From positions 62,001 to 126,000 of the forward strand of contig DBGCOP010000017.1 of the NCBI GenBank assembly GCA_048360435.1: 64,000 nt of DNA, given 5' to 3'. Position numbers and translations under genes: made by a program. Under the pieces are notes generated by a model. That model searched no databases. It saw only the letters and a program-made list of their open reading frames with translations, and was not told where the DNA came from. Source of the DNA: Limenecus sp048360435 (GTDB taxonomy: Bacteria; Cyanobacteriota; Vampirovibrionia; Gastranaerophilales; Gastranaerophilaceae). Positions 1 through 8,423 of the stretch are shown here, in pieces (the first letter of the stretch is position 1; the number at the start of each line of letters is the position of its first letter).

Positions 1-657
1 AGACACCCTAAATACACAACTCTCTTCTAAAAGTTTTAATTCCTTTGCACTAAACCCACCCTCAGGACCAATAATCACGAGTATTTTCTGAACTTTATCA
101 AACTTTAAATTTCTAAGGCATGCTTTGAGTGAATAATTATCTTCTCTTTCAACACATGCTATTTTAATATCAAAATCATCACTTCTTAATAGTTGTTCAA
201 GCATGCTTTTTTCAGCAACAACAGGAAAGTCTGTCCTTTCACATTGTTTTACAGCTTCATTAGCTATTTTCTGCCACTTTGATATCTTGGAATCTATTAC
301 AGATTCTTTAATTACACAATTATCACTTACAAAAGGAATAATTCCTTTTACTCCCAGCTCTGTTGCTTTTTGTATAACCATATTTTGGGCATCAGATTTC
401 AGTACACTTTGAGCGAGAAACAAATTCAAATCCAAACAGTGCGTTGATTTTGATATATCTACAACTTTAGTTGTAATAGATTTATTATCAATGTTTTTTA
501 TAAATACAGTATATTGTGTTTGATTCTCATCAACAAGCACAAGCTTTTCACCGACTTTTGCTCTCAAGACTTTTACAATATGATGAAAATTTTCTTTATC
601 TGAAATAGTTATTATATCTGAATTTATATCGTTAGTAGTGATAAAAAAGTGCGGCAT
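1..657 (-). CDS. rsmE: 16S rRNA (uracil-1498-N3)-methyltransferase RsmE, 3' end cut by window
   Basis: This enzyme methylates U1498 of 16S rRNA with S-adenosylmethionine; it is a SPOUT-fold (knotted) methyltransferase acting on the 30S subunit. Reading the minus strand from the ATG at 657, the protein begins MPHFFITTND, contains the substrate-side segment HHIVKVLRAKVGEKL, then SDAQNMVIQKATELGVKGIIPF, and reaches the SAM-binding IGPEGGFSAKEL motif shortly before the window edge. The frame is open to base 1, so the last part of the gene is outside. About 219 codons are present out of the usual 230-250. It is divergent from the flagellin gene at 860. Confidence 0.9.
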   Translation of the reverse strand, partial: MPHFFITTNDINSDIITISDKENFHHIVKVLRAKVGEKLVLVDENQTQYTVFIKNIDNKSITTKVVDISKSTHCLDLNLFLAQSVLKSDAQNMVIQKATELGVKGIIPFVSDNCVIKESVIDSKISKWQKIANEAVKQCERTDFPVVAEKSMLEQLLRSDDFDIKIACVEREDNYSLKACLRNLKFDKVQKILVIIGPEGGFSAKELKLLEESCVFRVS

Positions 658-711
658 TATTATATTTTTTCCTTTTTTCTACACCATTTAGATGATTTGT
701 CATACTTAAGT

Positions 712-792
712 ATAATACCAGCAAAATCTTTTAATAACAAGCATTTCAGGCACTTTTTTATCAGAAAAACGTCAAAAGTTATACTAAAGTAT
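712..792. promoter_or_regulatory. Two related palindromes between rsmE and a flagellin
   Basis: The divergent gap holds a perfect 12-bp palindrome, ATACTTAAGTAT (712-723), and a near copy, ATACTAAAGTAT (781-792), 69 bp apart. The second lies about 70 bp before the flagellin start and contains a TATACT that could serve as a -10 box (780-785), with only a weak -35. They may be operator sites or simply AT-rich promoter sequence. I do not see a clear sigma-28 promoter. Confidence 0.3.
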
Positions 793-859
793 GAAACAGA
801 AAGTTCGATATATGGAGTGTTCACAAAGTTAGCAAAAAGAGAGAAAGAGAGAGAAGAAC

Positions 860-1705
860 ATGGGTTTATACGTAAACACAAACATTAACTCTTTGATTGC
901 ACAGAGAAGTTTAAACGGAGCAAACAGCGGTTTGCAAAGTGCGATCAAAAGACTATCAACAGGTTATAGAGTTAACCAGGCCGGTGACGATGCAGCAGGT
1001 CTTTGTGTGGCTCAAGGTTTGGAAACACAAATCAGAGGTAACAAAAGAGCACTGCTCAACATCCAAGACGGTTTGAACATGATGTACATCGCAGAAGGTG
1101 GTATGTCAGGTGTAACAGAAGATTTACAGAGAATCAGAGAACTGTGCATCCAAGCTGCCAACGGTGTATATAGTGAAGCTCAACAACAAACATTGTTCAA
1201 CGAAGTTGATGAAAGACTTGCTGACATCGACGTAATTGCAAACACCACAATCTTTAACGGATTGAACCTTGCAAATGGAACAATACAAAAGAATGTAACA
1301 TTGCAAACAGGATGCGGTTCCGATTCAACAAACAACTCCATCGACATCACAGGAGCTTTGACTGACCTTAACGTATCAGCTCTTGGCGTTGAGTCTACAT
1401 TAAACGACCAATCAACGGGTGATGAAATCAGGGCTTACATAGAAAAACTGGATGATGCGATTAACAAAATCGCAGAGAACAGATCTATGTTAGGTGCTTT
1501 CCAAAACAGATTGTCATCAGCTTCAGACAACCTGACTATTATGAATGAAAACTATGAACAGTCAAAATCACAGATTATGGATGCTGATATGGCGGAAGAA
1601 AGTGCAAACATGGTTAAATATCAGGTATTGCAACAAACTTCAGCAGCAATGCTTTCACAAGCAAACAACATACCGTCTATCGCATTACAACTCCTTGGTC
1701 AATAA
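860..1705 (+). CDS. Flagellin, compact cysteine-containing type
   Basis: Structural subunit of the flagellar filament, exported through the flagellar type III apparatus. The N-terminal D0/D1 helices read VNTNINSLIAQRSLNGA and LSTGYRVNQAGDDAAG; the C-terminal D1/D0 part reads NRLSSASDNLTIMNENYEQS, then MDADMAEESANMVKYQVLQQ and ends in IALQLLGQ. At 281 aa it lacks a large D2/D3 surface domain. The start follows a purine-rich AGAGAGAAGAAC. Unusually, it has three cysteines (in AAGLCVAQ, RELCIQAAN and QTGCGSD); the flagellins at 61.6-64 kb have none or one. It stands alone, with its own terminator, and differs from the clustered flagellins in having MNENYEQSKSQI in place of their TTIENATAAKSTI. 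Confidence 0.92.
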   Translation: MGLYVNTNINSLIAQRSLNGANSGLQSAIKRLSTGYRVNQAGDDAAGLCVAQGLETQIRGNKRALLNIQDGLNMMYIAEGGMSGVTEDLQRIRELCIQAANGVYSEAQQQTLFNEVDERLADIDVIANTTIFNGLNLANGTIQKNVTLQTGCGSDSTNNSIDITGALTDLNVSALGVESTLNDQSTGDEIRAYIEKLDDAINKIAENRSMLGAFQNRLSSASDNLTIMNENYEQSKSQIMDADMAEESANMVKYQVLQQTSAAMLSQANNIPSIALQLLGQ

Positions 1706-1772
1706 TCTAAAGCACCATTATAAATCCCCAATTATTAAAAATTTACGTATAAAAAGACTCAATGTCTCTCTA

Positions 1773-1812
1773 GCGCCGATTGCGTATGCAATCGGCGCCT
1801 CTCTAATTTTTT
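1773..1812 (+). terminator. Rho-independent terminator after the flagellin gene
   Basis: An 11-bp GC-rich perfect stem, GCGCCGATTGC / GCAATCGGCGC, with a GTAT loop, is followed eight bases later by a run of six T. It is the most GC-rich hairpin in this AT-rich stretch and lies 68 bp after the flagellin stop. Confidence 0.75.
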
Positions 1813-1817
1813 AAAAA

Positions 1818-3302
1818 TTATTCGAGGCTTTCATCATAAACAACTACACGATTTCTGCCACGGTGTTTTGCTTCATAAAGAGCTATATCTGCACACTGGT
1901 GAAGTTTTTCAGGCATATCCATACCTTCATCAAATTCGCTGACACCTATACTGATTGTAACTTTTAAAGTATCCGCTCCGAATACCTGATCCTCAGATAT
2001 GCTAACATCAGACGATTCCACTGCTTTCCTTAACCTTTGAGCAACAAAAACAGCTTCTCTAATCTTTGTATCAGGAAGCAAAATACAAAATTCTTCCCCA
2101 CCATAACGTGAAGCAATATCATATTCACGAAGTTCTTGAACTATAATTTTCGAAACACTTTTTAATACACAATCACCGGCAGAATGCCCCCAAGTATCAT
2201 TCACTTTTTTAAAATAATCAATATCAAGCATAATACAACAAAGAGGTTTTTTATTTCTTTTTGCATTAGCAATTTCTTGTTTCAAACGCACTTCAAACTG
2301 ACGTCTGTTATTTAATCCTGTCAAAGCATCGAGCGTTGCATATTTCAAAACCTCTGCATACGCATTTGCTCTCTGGGTTGTTATCGAAGCTTGTGCAGAA
2401 AGTTGTGACAAATATTCAATATCTGTTTTTGAAAGCTTATCAATATTACTGCTTGCAGCTATTACACCTACCGTATGTTCATCATTTCTTATGGCAAAAA
2501 GACCGGCTTTTCCATCTTTTGACAAAATATAAGCTTTTTTGTCATTAAATTTTTTCAACATATCAAGAACTCTTGAGTCCTGACAATCTAATGGCCAGAA
2601 AAGTTCTAATTCATTGTTACTGTTTTTTGTGAAAATATAAATCAAATGCTCTGAAATAAATCGGTCTATCAATTCTCCAATAATCGGCAAAATATAATCC
2701 AGCTCAAATTGATTCTCTATAAGTTTAGCAATGCTTTTCATAACATTTTGGAATTTTATATTATTGCAAAGATGTTGATTTAAAATTTTATTAGCAACAC
2801 AAGAACTTATCTGTGACATTGCAATTCTGAGAGATGTCAAAAACTCCCCGGTTTTTACAGATTCAGAAACCTTATCAAAATTAATTTCAATAACACCTAT
2901 AAGTTTTTTTTCATTCACAACAGAAAAATACAAAAGGTTTTTTGAATCTTGAAGTGTTTCAGAAAAAATATTCTCAGCCTTATTCTTTGAAGTAAAATGA
3001 AGAAGTTTGTTATTCAAAACAAACCCTTTTTCCGGACGGCTTTTTAAAAGATTGAAAATCTTGTCAACAGTTTCCTGCTGTTGATTTTTATCTATAATTA
3101 TCCAATTTTTAACAAAATCTCTCAGTGTAGAGGTATTTTCATCTTTCACAAAAATTTGGAAATTATTTACACTGAAATATTTTTCAAAGATTATCTTTAA
3201 AGCATTCAACAAATCCTGAGAATCACTAACAGAAGCAAGTGTATTAGAGACCTCCCAAAGAAAGTTCAACTCTGTTTTACAGGTCTTTGTCATATCTTCC
3301 AT
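1818..3302 (-). CDS. Diguanylate cyclase with GAF-like sensor region and GGDEF domain
   Basis: Predicted to make cyclic di-GMP from two GTP. The C-terminal third has the complete catalytic core: DALTGLNNRRQFE, the metal-binding LDIDYFKKVNDTWGHSAGD, and the active-site RYGGEEF. An RxxD inhibitory (I-site) sequence, REYD, sits just before it, so product feedback is likely. The first 330 residues are two GAF-like segments, one ending in the helix LSAQASITTQRANAYAEVLKYA that leads into GGDEF. No transmembrane helix is seen, so it is probably cytosolic. A TTG 30 bases upstream is also possible; I prefer the ATG at 3302, preceded by GAAGAGG. It overlaps the end of the upstream TPR gene, so the two are probably co-transcribed. 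Confidence 0.85.
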   Translation of the reverse strand: MEDMTKTCKTELNFLWEVSNTLASVSDSQDLLNALKIIFEKYFSVNNFQIFVKDENTSTLRDFVKNWIIIDKNQQQETVDKIFNLLKSRPEKGFVLNNKLLHFTSKNKAENIFSETLQDSKNLLYFSVVNEKKLIGVIEINFDKVSESVKTGEFLTSLRIAMSQISSCVANKILNQHLCNNIKFQNVMKSIAKLIENQFELDYILPIIGELIDRFISEHLIYIFTKNSNNELELFWPLDCQDSRVLDMLKKFNDKKAYILSKDGKAGLFAIRNDEHTVGVIAASSNIDKLSKTDIEYLSQLSAQASITTQRANAYAEVLKYATLDALTGLNNRRQFEVRLKQEIANAKRNKKPLCCIMLDIDYFKKVNDTWGHSAGDCVLKSVSKIIVQELREYDIASRYGGEEFCILLPDTKIREAVFVAQRLRKAVESSDVSISEDQVFGADTLKVTISIGVSEFDEGMDMPEKLHQCADIALYEAKHRGRNRVVVYDESLE

Positions 3303-4449
3303 TATATAAGGTATCCTCTTCATATTCTTCAAATATTTTCTTAGCTGTGCATTTTCCCAGGCTTTTTTTCAAAAATTTGTCAGCTTCTTCCGAATCAACA
3401 ACAACTTTGCCATTCACATAAGTAAGATGGTTTATGCCCAGCGGATCATTTTCATTTTCTATTACATCTGTTTCAATATGCGGAGTTTTCATTCCTTCTT
3501 TAATTTGAGATTCCGGAGCAATTCCTCTTTGAGTTGTTTCCAGTTCTTTATTGATTGTTGATTTTTCAATTACGGTAGAATAAATGCCAAAAATATATTT
3601 TGAAATATAAGGATCCTGCTGAGTATTTGAAAGAAGAAGTGCCTTTTCAAGTTCCTCCTGAGATTCTCTTAATTTACCAAGTTTTTTTAGCAATATTGCA
3701 AGGTTGTAATGTGCATCAAAAGCCATCGGTGCTTCTTCAATAGCACGACAATAGCTAAGCCCTGCTTCTTTATAATTACCGAGAATGTGATTTGCTAAAG
3801 CATAATTATAATTGATATTATAGCTGTGTTTTTTTCTTTTTAAAGCTTTTTTATAAGCTTCGATTGCCTTTTCAAGATACTCATTTGAAGCATGTGATTT
3901 TTCGCCCATAAGCATTGATTTTCCACGATAGGCAATACCCATATTATACCAGGCAATGGTTTTGTTCTCTCTGGTACTTTTAACACTGTCAAAAATCAGA
4001 GGGATATGAAAAGTAACTCGTTTCGTATCAATAATAGTCTGATATTCTCTAATAGCCTTATCAAAGTCAGACAATTTTTCAGCAGAAATAATACCAAGAT
4101 TCATACGACAAACAATAAATTTTGGATCATATTCAAGAGCCTTTTCATATTCTTCAACTGCAGAATAATAATCTTCATATTTTACATATATATTTCCAAG
4201 ATTGCACCTTGCAAGAGAATGTTCAGGATATTTATCAAGACCTTTTTTATAAAGATTAATAGCTTTTTCAAGTTTATGAGATCTATATGCTTTATCCCCC
4301 TGATATACATAATATAAGCCAAAAGCCTTATTCACCTGTTTTACATACCAGCCCCAAAAAACAAAAACAGATAATAATATAATGATTATAAAAATCCCGA
4401 GAATAACTTTAGGGACAGTTTTTTTAAAAAGCTTTTTAAGAAATCTCAT
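3277..4449 (-). CDS. Membrane-anchored TPR protein
   Basis: A 390-aa protein with a basic N-terminus and one transmembrane helix (about residues 15-35, VILGIFIIIILLSVFVFWGW), followed by at least five tetratricopeptide repeats. Clear ones are AINLYKKGLDKYPEHSLARC, AVEEYEKALEYDPKFIVCRM, AIEAYKKALKRKK and AGLSYCRAIEEAPMAFDAHY. The C-terminal 100 residues are non-repetitive and charged. TPR arrays bind partner proteins; the partner is not evident. The gene runs into the diguanylate cyclase gene with a short overlap, which points to a common transcript and perhaps a membrane complex feeding a signal to that enzyme. The specific role is unknown. Confidence 0.75.
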   Translation of the reverse strand: MRFLKKLFKKTVPKVILGIFIIIILLSVFVFWGWYVKQVNKAFGLYYVYQGDKAYRSHKLEKAINLYKKGLDKYPEHSLARCNLGNIYVKYEDYYSAVEEYEKALEYDPKFIVCRMNLGIISAEKLSDFDKAIREYQTIIDTKRVTFHIPLIFDSVKSTRENKTIAWYNMGIAYRGKSMLMGEKSHASNEYLEKAIEAYKKALKRKKHSYNINYNYALANHILGNYKEAGLSYCRAIEEAPMAFDAHYNLAILLKKLGKLRESQEELEKALLLSNTQQDPYISKYIFGIYSTVIEKSTINKELETTQRGIAPESQIKEGMKTPHIETDVIENENDPLGINHLTYVNGKVVVDSEEADKFLKKSLGKCTAKKIFEEYEEDTLYNGRYDKDL

Positions 4450-4516
4450 ATGACTATTTTATACTTCAATTAAGCGATTAAGCAAGTTTTTAATATGTTT
4501 GGCAACAGAACAACAA

Positions 4517-4544
4517 TGACGAAAGAAAAAAAACGTGATACAAT
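4517..4544 (+). promoter_or_regulatory. Possible promoter for the tmRNA gene
   Basis: An extended -10 pattern, TGATACAAT (4536-4544), is preceded at a 16-base spacing by TGACGA, a poor match to a -35 box. It lies about 30 bases upstream of the mature tmRNA 5' end, consistent with a short processed leader. Confidence 0.35.
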
Positions 4545-4574
4545 TACATATACAGTACATTGAAAAACAAATAT

Positions 4575-4984
4575 GGGGACGTTTTGGATTTGACGGGGTG
4601 ATCGTTTGTATCAAACTGCGAGTCCGAGCGCTGTTCTCGGTTATCAACGAGCAATTTAAATTAAACGCTAACAACGTTATCGAAGGCAATTTCGGCAGAA
4701 GAGCAGCTCTCGCTGCTTAGTAACCGATAGTTCGACAGACTGAACTATGCCCACTCTATACGGCCAGCTTGCCGCTGTATAGGGTCCACTATGCAAGACG
4801 CAGTACGGGGACGAGAATTAACCGTATCAAGACTTTTCTCAAGGCGCGTATCGCTTAAAACTGCTTTGTTTTAGCTCAGGTTGAGGAAGCTTTCCTTGCT
4901 GAAACGAGATAAAATGCACCTACGCTCGTAGATGTTTGCTGCATTCCATTTCGGACAGGGGTTCGATTCCCCTCGTCTCCACCA
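4575..4984 (+). ncRNA. ssrA: Transfer-messenger RNA (tmRNA)
   Basis: tmRNA rescues stalled ribosomes and tags the unfinished protein for degradation. The 5' end GGGGACG pairs with CGTCTCC just before the terminal ACCA, forming the seven-bp acceptor stem (one G-U pair). The T-arm GGGTTCGATTCCCC lies directly upstream. The tag reading frame starts at GCT 4667 and encodes ANNVIEGNFGRRAALAA before the TAG at 4718-4720; the ANN start resembles cyanobacterial tags and the ALAA end is the usual protease signal. The gene is a single piece, not the permuted two-piece form of some cyanobacteria. A T-rich run follows the CCA and could end transcription. Confidence 0.96.
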
Positions 4985-5092
4985 TTTGTTTTTTTCAAGT
5001 TTTTGGGAAATCGAACCCAAGGGTTCTCACCTCTCCTCTAAGTGACATTTAGTCACTTCTCGTCGGCAGAGTCCTCGTCTCCACCATTTGTT
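4971..5092. repeat. Repeat of the tmRNA 3' end (possible attachment-site remnant)
   Basis: The last bases of ssrA and its flank, CCTCGTCTCCACCATTTGTT (4971-4990), occur again identically at 5073-5092. The 82 bp between contain GGGAAATCGAACCC (an inverted relative of the T-arm) and a small hairpin, AGTGAC-ATTTA-GTCACT. The 3' end of ssrA is a classic integrase target, and integration duplicates the att core, so a leftover from a small or deleted element is plausible. No integrase gene is present nearby. Confidence 0.55.
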
Positions 5093-5145
5093 GATTAGTT
5101 TTATAAATAGCAAAAAAATTTTTGTTTGTTTTTAAAAATAATATT

Positions 5146-6594
5146 ATGAAAATCATTTTTAATACATCATATTCAAATCAAAAACAAACTCTACCCACAA
5201 TAAGCTTTAAAAGAAACGTTTCAGATATTACAGCAAATCAAATTATTCAGCTCATAAAAAGTGGCAAAACAGTAAAACAAATTTCGGCTGAGCTGGGGAT
5301 TGCTCTAGACACTTATTATAAACTTTTAAAACATTATAACATTTCATATAATAAACAAAAACTTTCAGATAAATTGTCTAACATATCAAGAGAAAACTTT
5401 TCGGCTCTATTACAACAAGGACTTTTGGTATCTGAAATTTGTGAAAAACTAAAAATTACACCAAACGCCTATTATAAACTGCTTGAACATTTCGATTTGA
5501 AAAGCCCGATAAAAATTTTAAAAGATAAAAATAAATCTATAACAGCACAACAATTAGAAGAGAAAATAAAATCAGGACTCAGTGTTAAACAAATTGTGCA
5601 AAGTTTGGAAATTACGGAAAATATTTATTTTAGCTTGCTTAAAAAATTCAAAATACAAACTCCTTATAAAAAAGCAAAAATGTATTATGACTCTATTTCC
5701 CAAGAACAGTTTGTTGATTTATTGGCATCAGGAAAAAGTTACCAAGAAATATTAAATGAACTGCAAATTACCCCCAACATTTACAGTTCTCTTCTTGCAA
5801 AATTCGGAATTAAGACTAAACAAAATTTCCAAAAGGAAAAAATTGCATCAATAACAAAAGAACAAATAGAAACATTAATTAAAGATAACAAGTCAGCAAA
5901 AGAAATCAGCCAGATTCTCAACATACCTGAAAGAACATATTCAAGACTATTGGCAAAATTTGGAATAGTAACAGAAAATATGATTAACAGAAATCATATA
6001 GCTTCAATTGATGCTCGAACATTACAAAAATTGGTAGATGAAAAATTATCTCCTGATGAAATTTGCAAAAGACTAGACATAAACAACTCTATATTTTATA
6101 AGCTACTAAAACGTTTGAAAATTAATTATAATTATCAACATCACTTTGGCGAAATTGTTATCCCAAAAGACAGATTAGAACAATTAGCCTCTTCAGGAAA
6201 AACAATAAAACAAATAGCAGAAGAATTAAAATGTGCAGAAACAACATATAGTGAAAAAGCAAAAGTTGCACAGATAAAAACTGTTTACAGAGAGTCTATT
6301 AACACGCTGGATTCAGTATCAATAAAAAAGTTGCAAGAAATGATAGATGCGAAAATGCCTGTGCAACAAATCTGCAAAAATCTTAATATCACACATGCAA
6401 ACTATACAGCACTCATTAGAAAATACAATTTGCAAACAGCTCATAGAAAATCAAGACAAACTATTTCTAATATAAAAAGGCAAGATATTATTGAATTGAG
6501 AAAAGCAGGCAAGAGCATAGAAGAAATTTGCAAAGAATTAAATATAAGCCAAAGTACATATAGAAGAATCTTAAACAAAAAAGAAAATGTCTAG
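5146..6594 (+). CDS. Tandem helix-turn-helix repeat protein (about nine repeats)
   Basis: I do not recognise a named family for the whole protein. From about residue 30 to the end it is built of nine consecutive units of about 50-52 residues. Each contains a pattern like 'L-x-x-L-I-x-x-G-K-S-x-x-E-I-x-x-x-L-x-I-x-x-x-x-Y-x-x-L-L-x-K-F-x-I', which looks like a small helix-turn-helix of the resolvase/sigma-r4 kind. Examples are QISAELGIALDTYYKLLKHY, EICEKLKITPNAYYKLLEHF and EICKELNISQSTYRRILNKK. Repeat 7 (AEELKCAETTYSEKAKVAQI) is degenerate. The N-terminal 30 residues (MKIIFNTSYSNQ...ISFKR) contain no membrane helix. A TTG at 5122 could add eight residues; I chose the ATG at 5146. It lies just downstream of the ssrA repeat, which fits an acquired gene. 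DNA binding is inferred only from the repeat pattern. Confidence 0.7.
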   Translation: MKIIFNTSYSNQKQTLPTISFKRNVSDITANQIIQLIKSGKTVKQISAELGIALDTYYKLLKHYNISYNKQKLSDKLSNISRENFSALLQQGLLVSEICEKLKITPNAYYKLLEHFDLKSPIKILKDKNKSITAQQLEEKIKSGLSVKQIVQSLEITENIYFSLLKKFKIQTPYKKAKMYYDSISQEQFVDLLASGKSYQEILNELQITPNIYSSLLAKFGIKTKQNFQKEKIASITKEQIETLIKDNKSAKEISQILNIPERTYSRLLAKFGIVTENMINRNHIASIDARTLQKLVDEKLSPDEICKRLDINNSIFYKLLKRLKINYNYQHHFGEIVIPKDRLEQLASSGKTIKQIAEELKCAETTYSEKAKVAQIKTVYRESINTLDSVSIKKLQEMIDAKMPVQQICKNLNITHANYTALIRKYNLQTAHRKSRQTISNIKRQDIIELRKAGKSIEEICKELNISQSTYRRILNKKENV

Positions 6595-6612
6595 TTTCTT
6601 GGTAATTGAAAG

Positions 6613-7296
6613 TTATTTTTTCATATTGCGCAAAATACTTTTATCTTCATCAGATACCCGATAAGATTCTATTATTTTTTGTATAGATTTGTTATACGTC
6701 CAATTATCCAAATGTGAATTTTTCAAATAATCAAATGTAATTTCTTTTTCTTTCACAAAACAAATTGAAACTGCCCAGGCAACAGCCATTTTGGCATAAT
6801 ATCCATCATGGTTTATTTTATCCAGTATATTCAACAATTCTTTTATATATTCTTTCTCAACAAAATAATTTAAAGCCATAACAACACCAAAACGTATTTC
6901 ATATTCCTTTGTTGAAACTAAATAAGGCTGAATAAATCTCCAAACCAAATCTCTATTCTTTTTCGAAAACTTCAAACCCGAACAAAATGTATCACAAACA
7001 GCCCAGTTATCTATTTTAGGAACAAAATCTTTAATATAAGACAATATTTTTTCAGGAGAAGCTTTTATATGACCGATAACCATACCTTTGAGCATGGTTT
7101 CTTCCATATATTCTTCTTTATAAAAAGTCAGAAAATTCTTCCAATTATTTGAGGAATATATTTCCTTTGATATTTTTCGAAGAACAGGAATCTTCACACC
7201 CAGAACATTGTTTATGTTTGGAATAAGACTTGCGCTAAAGTTCTTATGTGTATCTTGAGCTGCCTCAAGAACACGCTTTTTTATTATGTCATTCAT
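6613..7296 (-). CDS. AlkD-like DNA alkylation repair protein
   Basis: Member of the AlkC/AlkD superfamily of HEAT-like DNA glycosylases that remove alkylated purines such as 7-methylguanine without base flipping. At 227 aa it has the family's length. Characteristic stretches are GVKIPVLRKISKEI near the N-terminus, IDNWAVCDTFCSGL in the middle, RFGVVMALNYFV, YYAKMAVAWAVSICFV, and the C-terminal LDNWTYNKSIQKIIESYRV. It is tail-to-tail with the HTH-repeat gene 18 bp away, and downstream of the glycosyltransferase gene on the same strand, though unrelated in function. Substrate is inferred from the family. Confidence 0.85.
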   Translation of the reverse strand: MNDIIKKRVLEAAQDTHKNFSASLIPNINNVLGVKIPVLRKISKEIYSSNNWKNFLTFYKEEYMEETMLKGMVIGHIKASPEKILSYIKDFVPKIDNWAVCDTFCSGLKFSKKNRDLVWRFIQPYLVSTKEYEIRFGVVMALNYFVEKEYIKELLNILDKINHDGYYAKMAVAWAVSICFVKEKEITFDYLKNSHLDNWTYNKSIQKIIESYRVSDEDKSILRNMKK

Positions 7297-7324
7297 GAGT
7301 TAAATAATAGCATATAAGAAAAAA

Positions 7325-8422
7325 TTATTTAGCTTTAATCTGTTTTTTTATTTTTATCCCGAAAATAGTTATTGTTTTAAATGATTTATCTCTATCAACA
7401 ATATTTCGAATTGAAAAAATATCTTCCAAAATGGTATTTTTTCTATAATTTTTACACTTGCAAAGTTTTTTCAAATCCTTAATACTCTCACACTTCGCTG
7501 CATATATTAATGGCTGTTCTGACTTATCAATAAGAGAAATATCAAATTTCTCGGCAAAGTGAACTATATAAGTAAGATACTCATCTAACTCTTCTTTTTT
7601 ATCAATAAAATTAACCCAAAACAAACTTTCACTTTGTACTACATTTAATATATAATTCAATTTATTCTTATTTTTTAAACCCACTTTATTAACAAAATCT
7701 GCAAGTAAAATGCAACCCTGAATGAAATCAAAATAATCATTGCTTTTTTGGGCAAACACGTTTCCCATTATGCTATCTTTTCGTATTACATGGTTATATA
7801 ATTTTTTATCTAAAGCATAACAATTTTCAGAAACATAGACATATTGTCTAATAAAAACACAATCATCAGATTTTAATCCATCTGGAAATCTTATATTGTA
7901 TTTATCAATTATATTTTTTCTAAATATTTTTTTCCATAAAAACACCTTAACTTTGTCCTGAATTTTCATACAACTGTTTAAATCAAGAAATCCTGAGAAG
8001 TTAAGAAAATGAAATTCTATATCAGATAATGGTCTGTTATGAAATTTGTCCAATATGATATTCACATCACAAATTACAAAATCCACATCTTTTTTTTCAA
8101 TGGTATTTACCATTAGTTCAACCATGTTATCTTCATACCAATCATCAGCATCGCAAAACATAATATAATCACCGGTAGAATTATCCAAACCCTTGTTTCT
8201 TGAAAAGGCAGGACCAGAATTTTCCTGTGAAAAAACTTTTATTCGATTATCTTTTTGTGCAAACGCATTAAGTATATCTAATGAATCATCATTTGAACCA
8301 TCATCAATACATAAAACTTCTATATTTCTATAAGTCTGTTTAATAAGCGATCCAATACTTTTTTCTAAAAATTTTTCAGCATTAAAAACAGGCATAATTA
8401 TTGAAACCTTAGAATCAGACAT
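7325..8422 (-). CDS. Family 2 glycosyltransferase
   Basis: A GT-A fold inverting glycosyltransferase that transfers a sugar from a nucleotide-sugar donor. The first 110 residues hold the family core: VSIIMPVFNAEKFLEKSI, the nucleotide-binding LCIDDGSNDDSLDIL, FSQENSGPAFSRNKG and the metal-binding FCDADDWYEDN (DxD-type). The rest is a helical acceptor domain, and the protein ends in KTITIFGIKIKKQIKAK, a tail seen in many surface-glycan transferases. It starts one base after the radical SAM gene ends, so both belong to one operon. Likely role: surface polysaccharide or protein glycan assembly; the sugar is unknown. Confidence 0.85.
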   Translation of the reverse strand: MSDSKVSIIMPVFNAEKFLEKSIGSLIKQTYRNIEVLCIDDGSNDDSLDILNAFAQKDNRIKVFSQENSGPAFSRNKGLDNSTGDYIMFCDADDWYEDNMVELMVNTIEKKDVDFVICDVNIILDKFHNRPLSDIEFHFLNFSGFLDLNSCMKIQDKVKVFLWKKIFRKNIIDKYNIRFPDGLKSDDCVFIRQYVYVSENCYALDKKLYNHVIRKDSIMGNVFAQKSNDYFDFIQGCILLADFVNKVGLKNKNKLNYILNVVQSESLFWVNFIDKKEELDEYLTYIVHFAEKFDISLIDKSEQPLIYAAKCESIKDLKKLCKCKNYRKNTILEDIFSIRNIVDRDKSFKTITIFGIKIKKQIKAK

Positions 8423-8423
8423 A

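Noticed and set aside
1545..1814. 89-aa frame overlapping the flagellin 3' end
   Set aside because: It is out of frame with the flagellin and runs through the terminator hairpin.
4535..4720. 61-aa open frame over the tmRNA
   Set aside because: Its end is the tmRNA tag sequence; the rest is the structured part of ssrA, not a gene.
4985..5072. Possible second tRNA-like gene after ssrA
   Set aside because: Only a T-arm-like piece (inverted) and a CCA-containing repeat are present; no acceptor, D or anticodon stems can be built on either strand.
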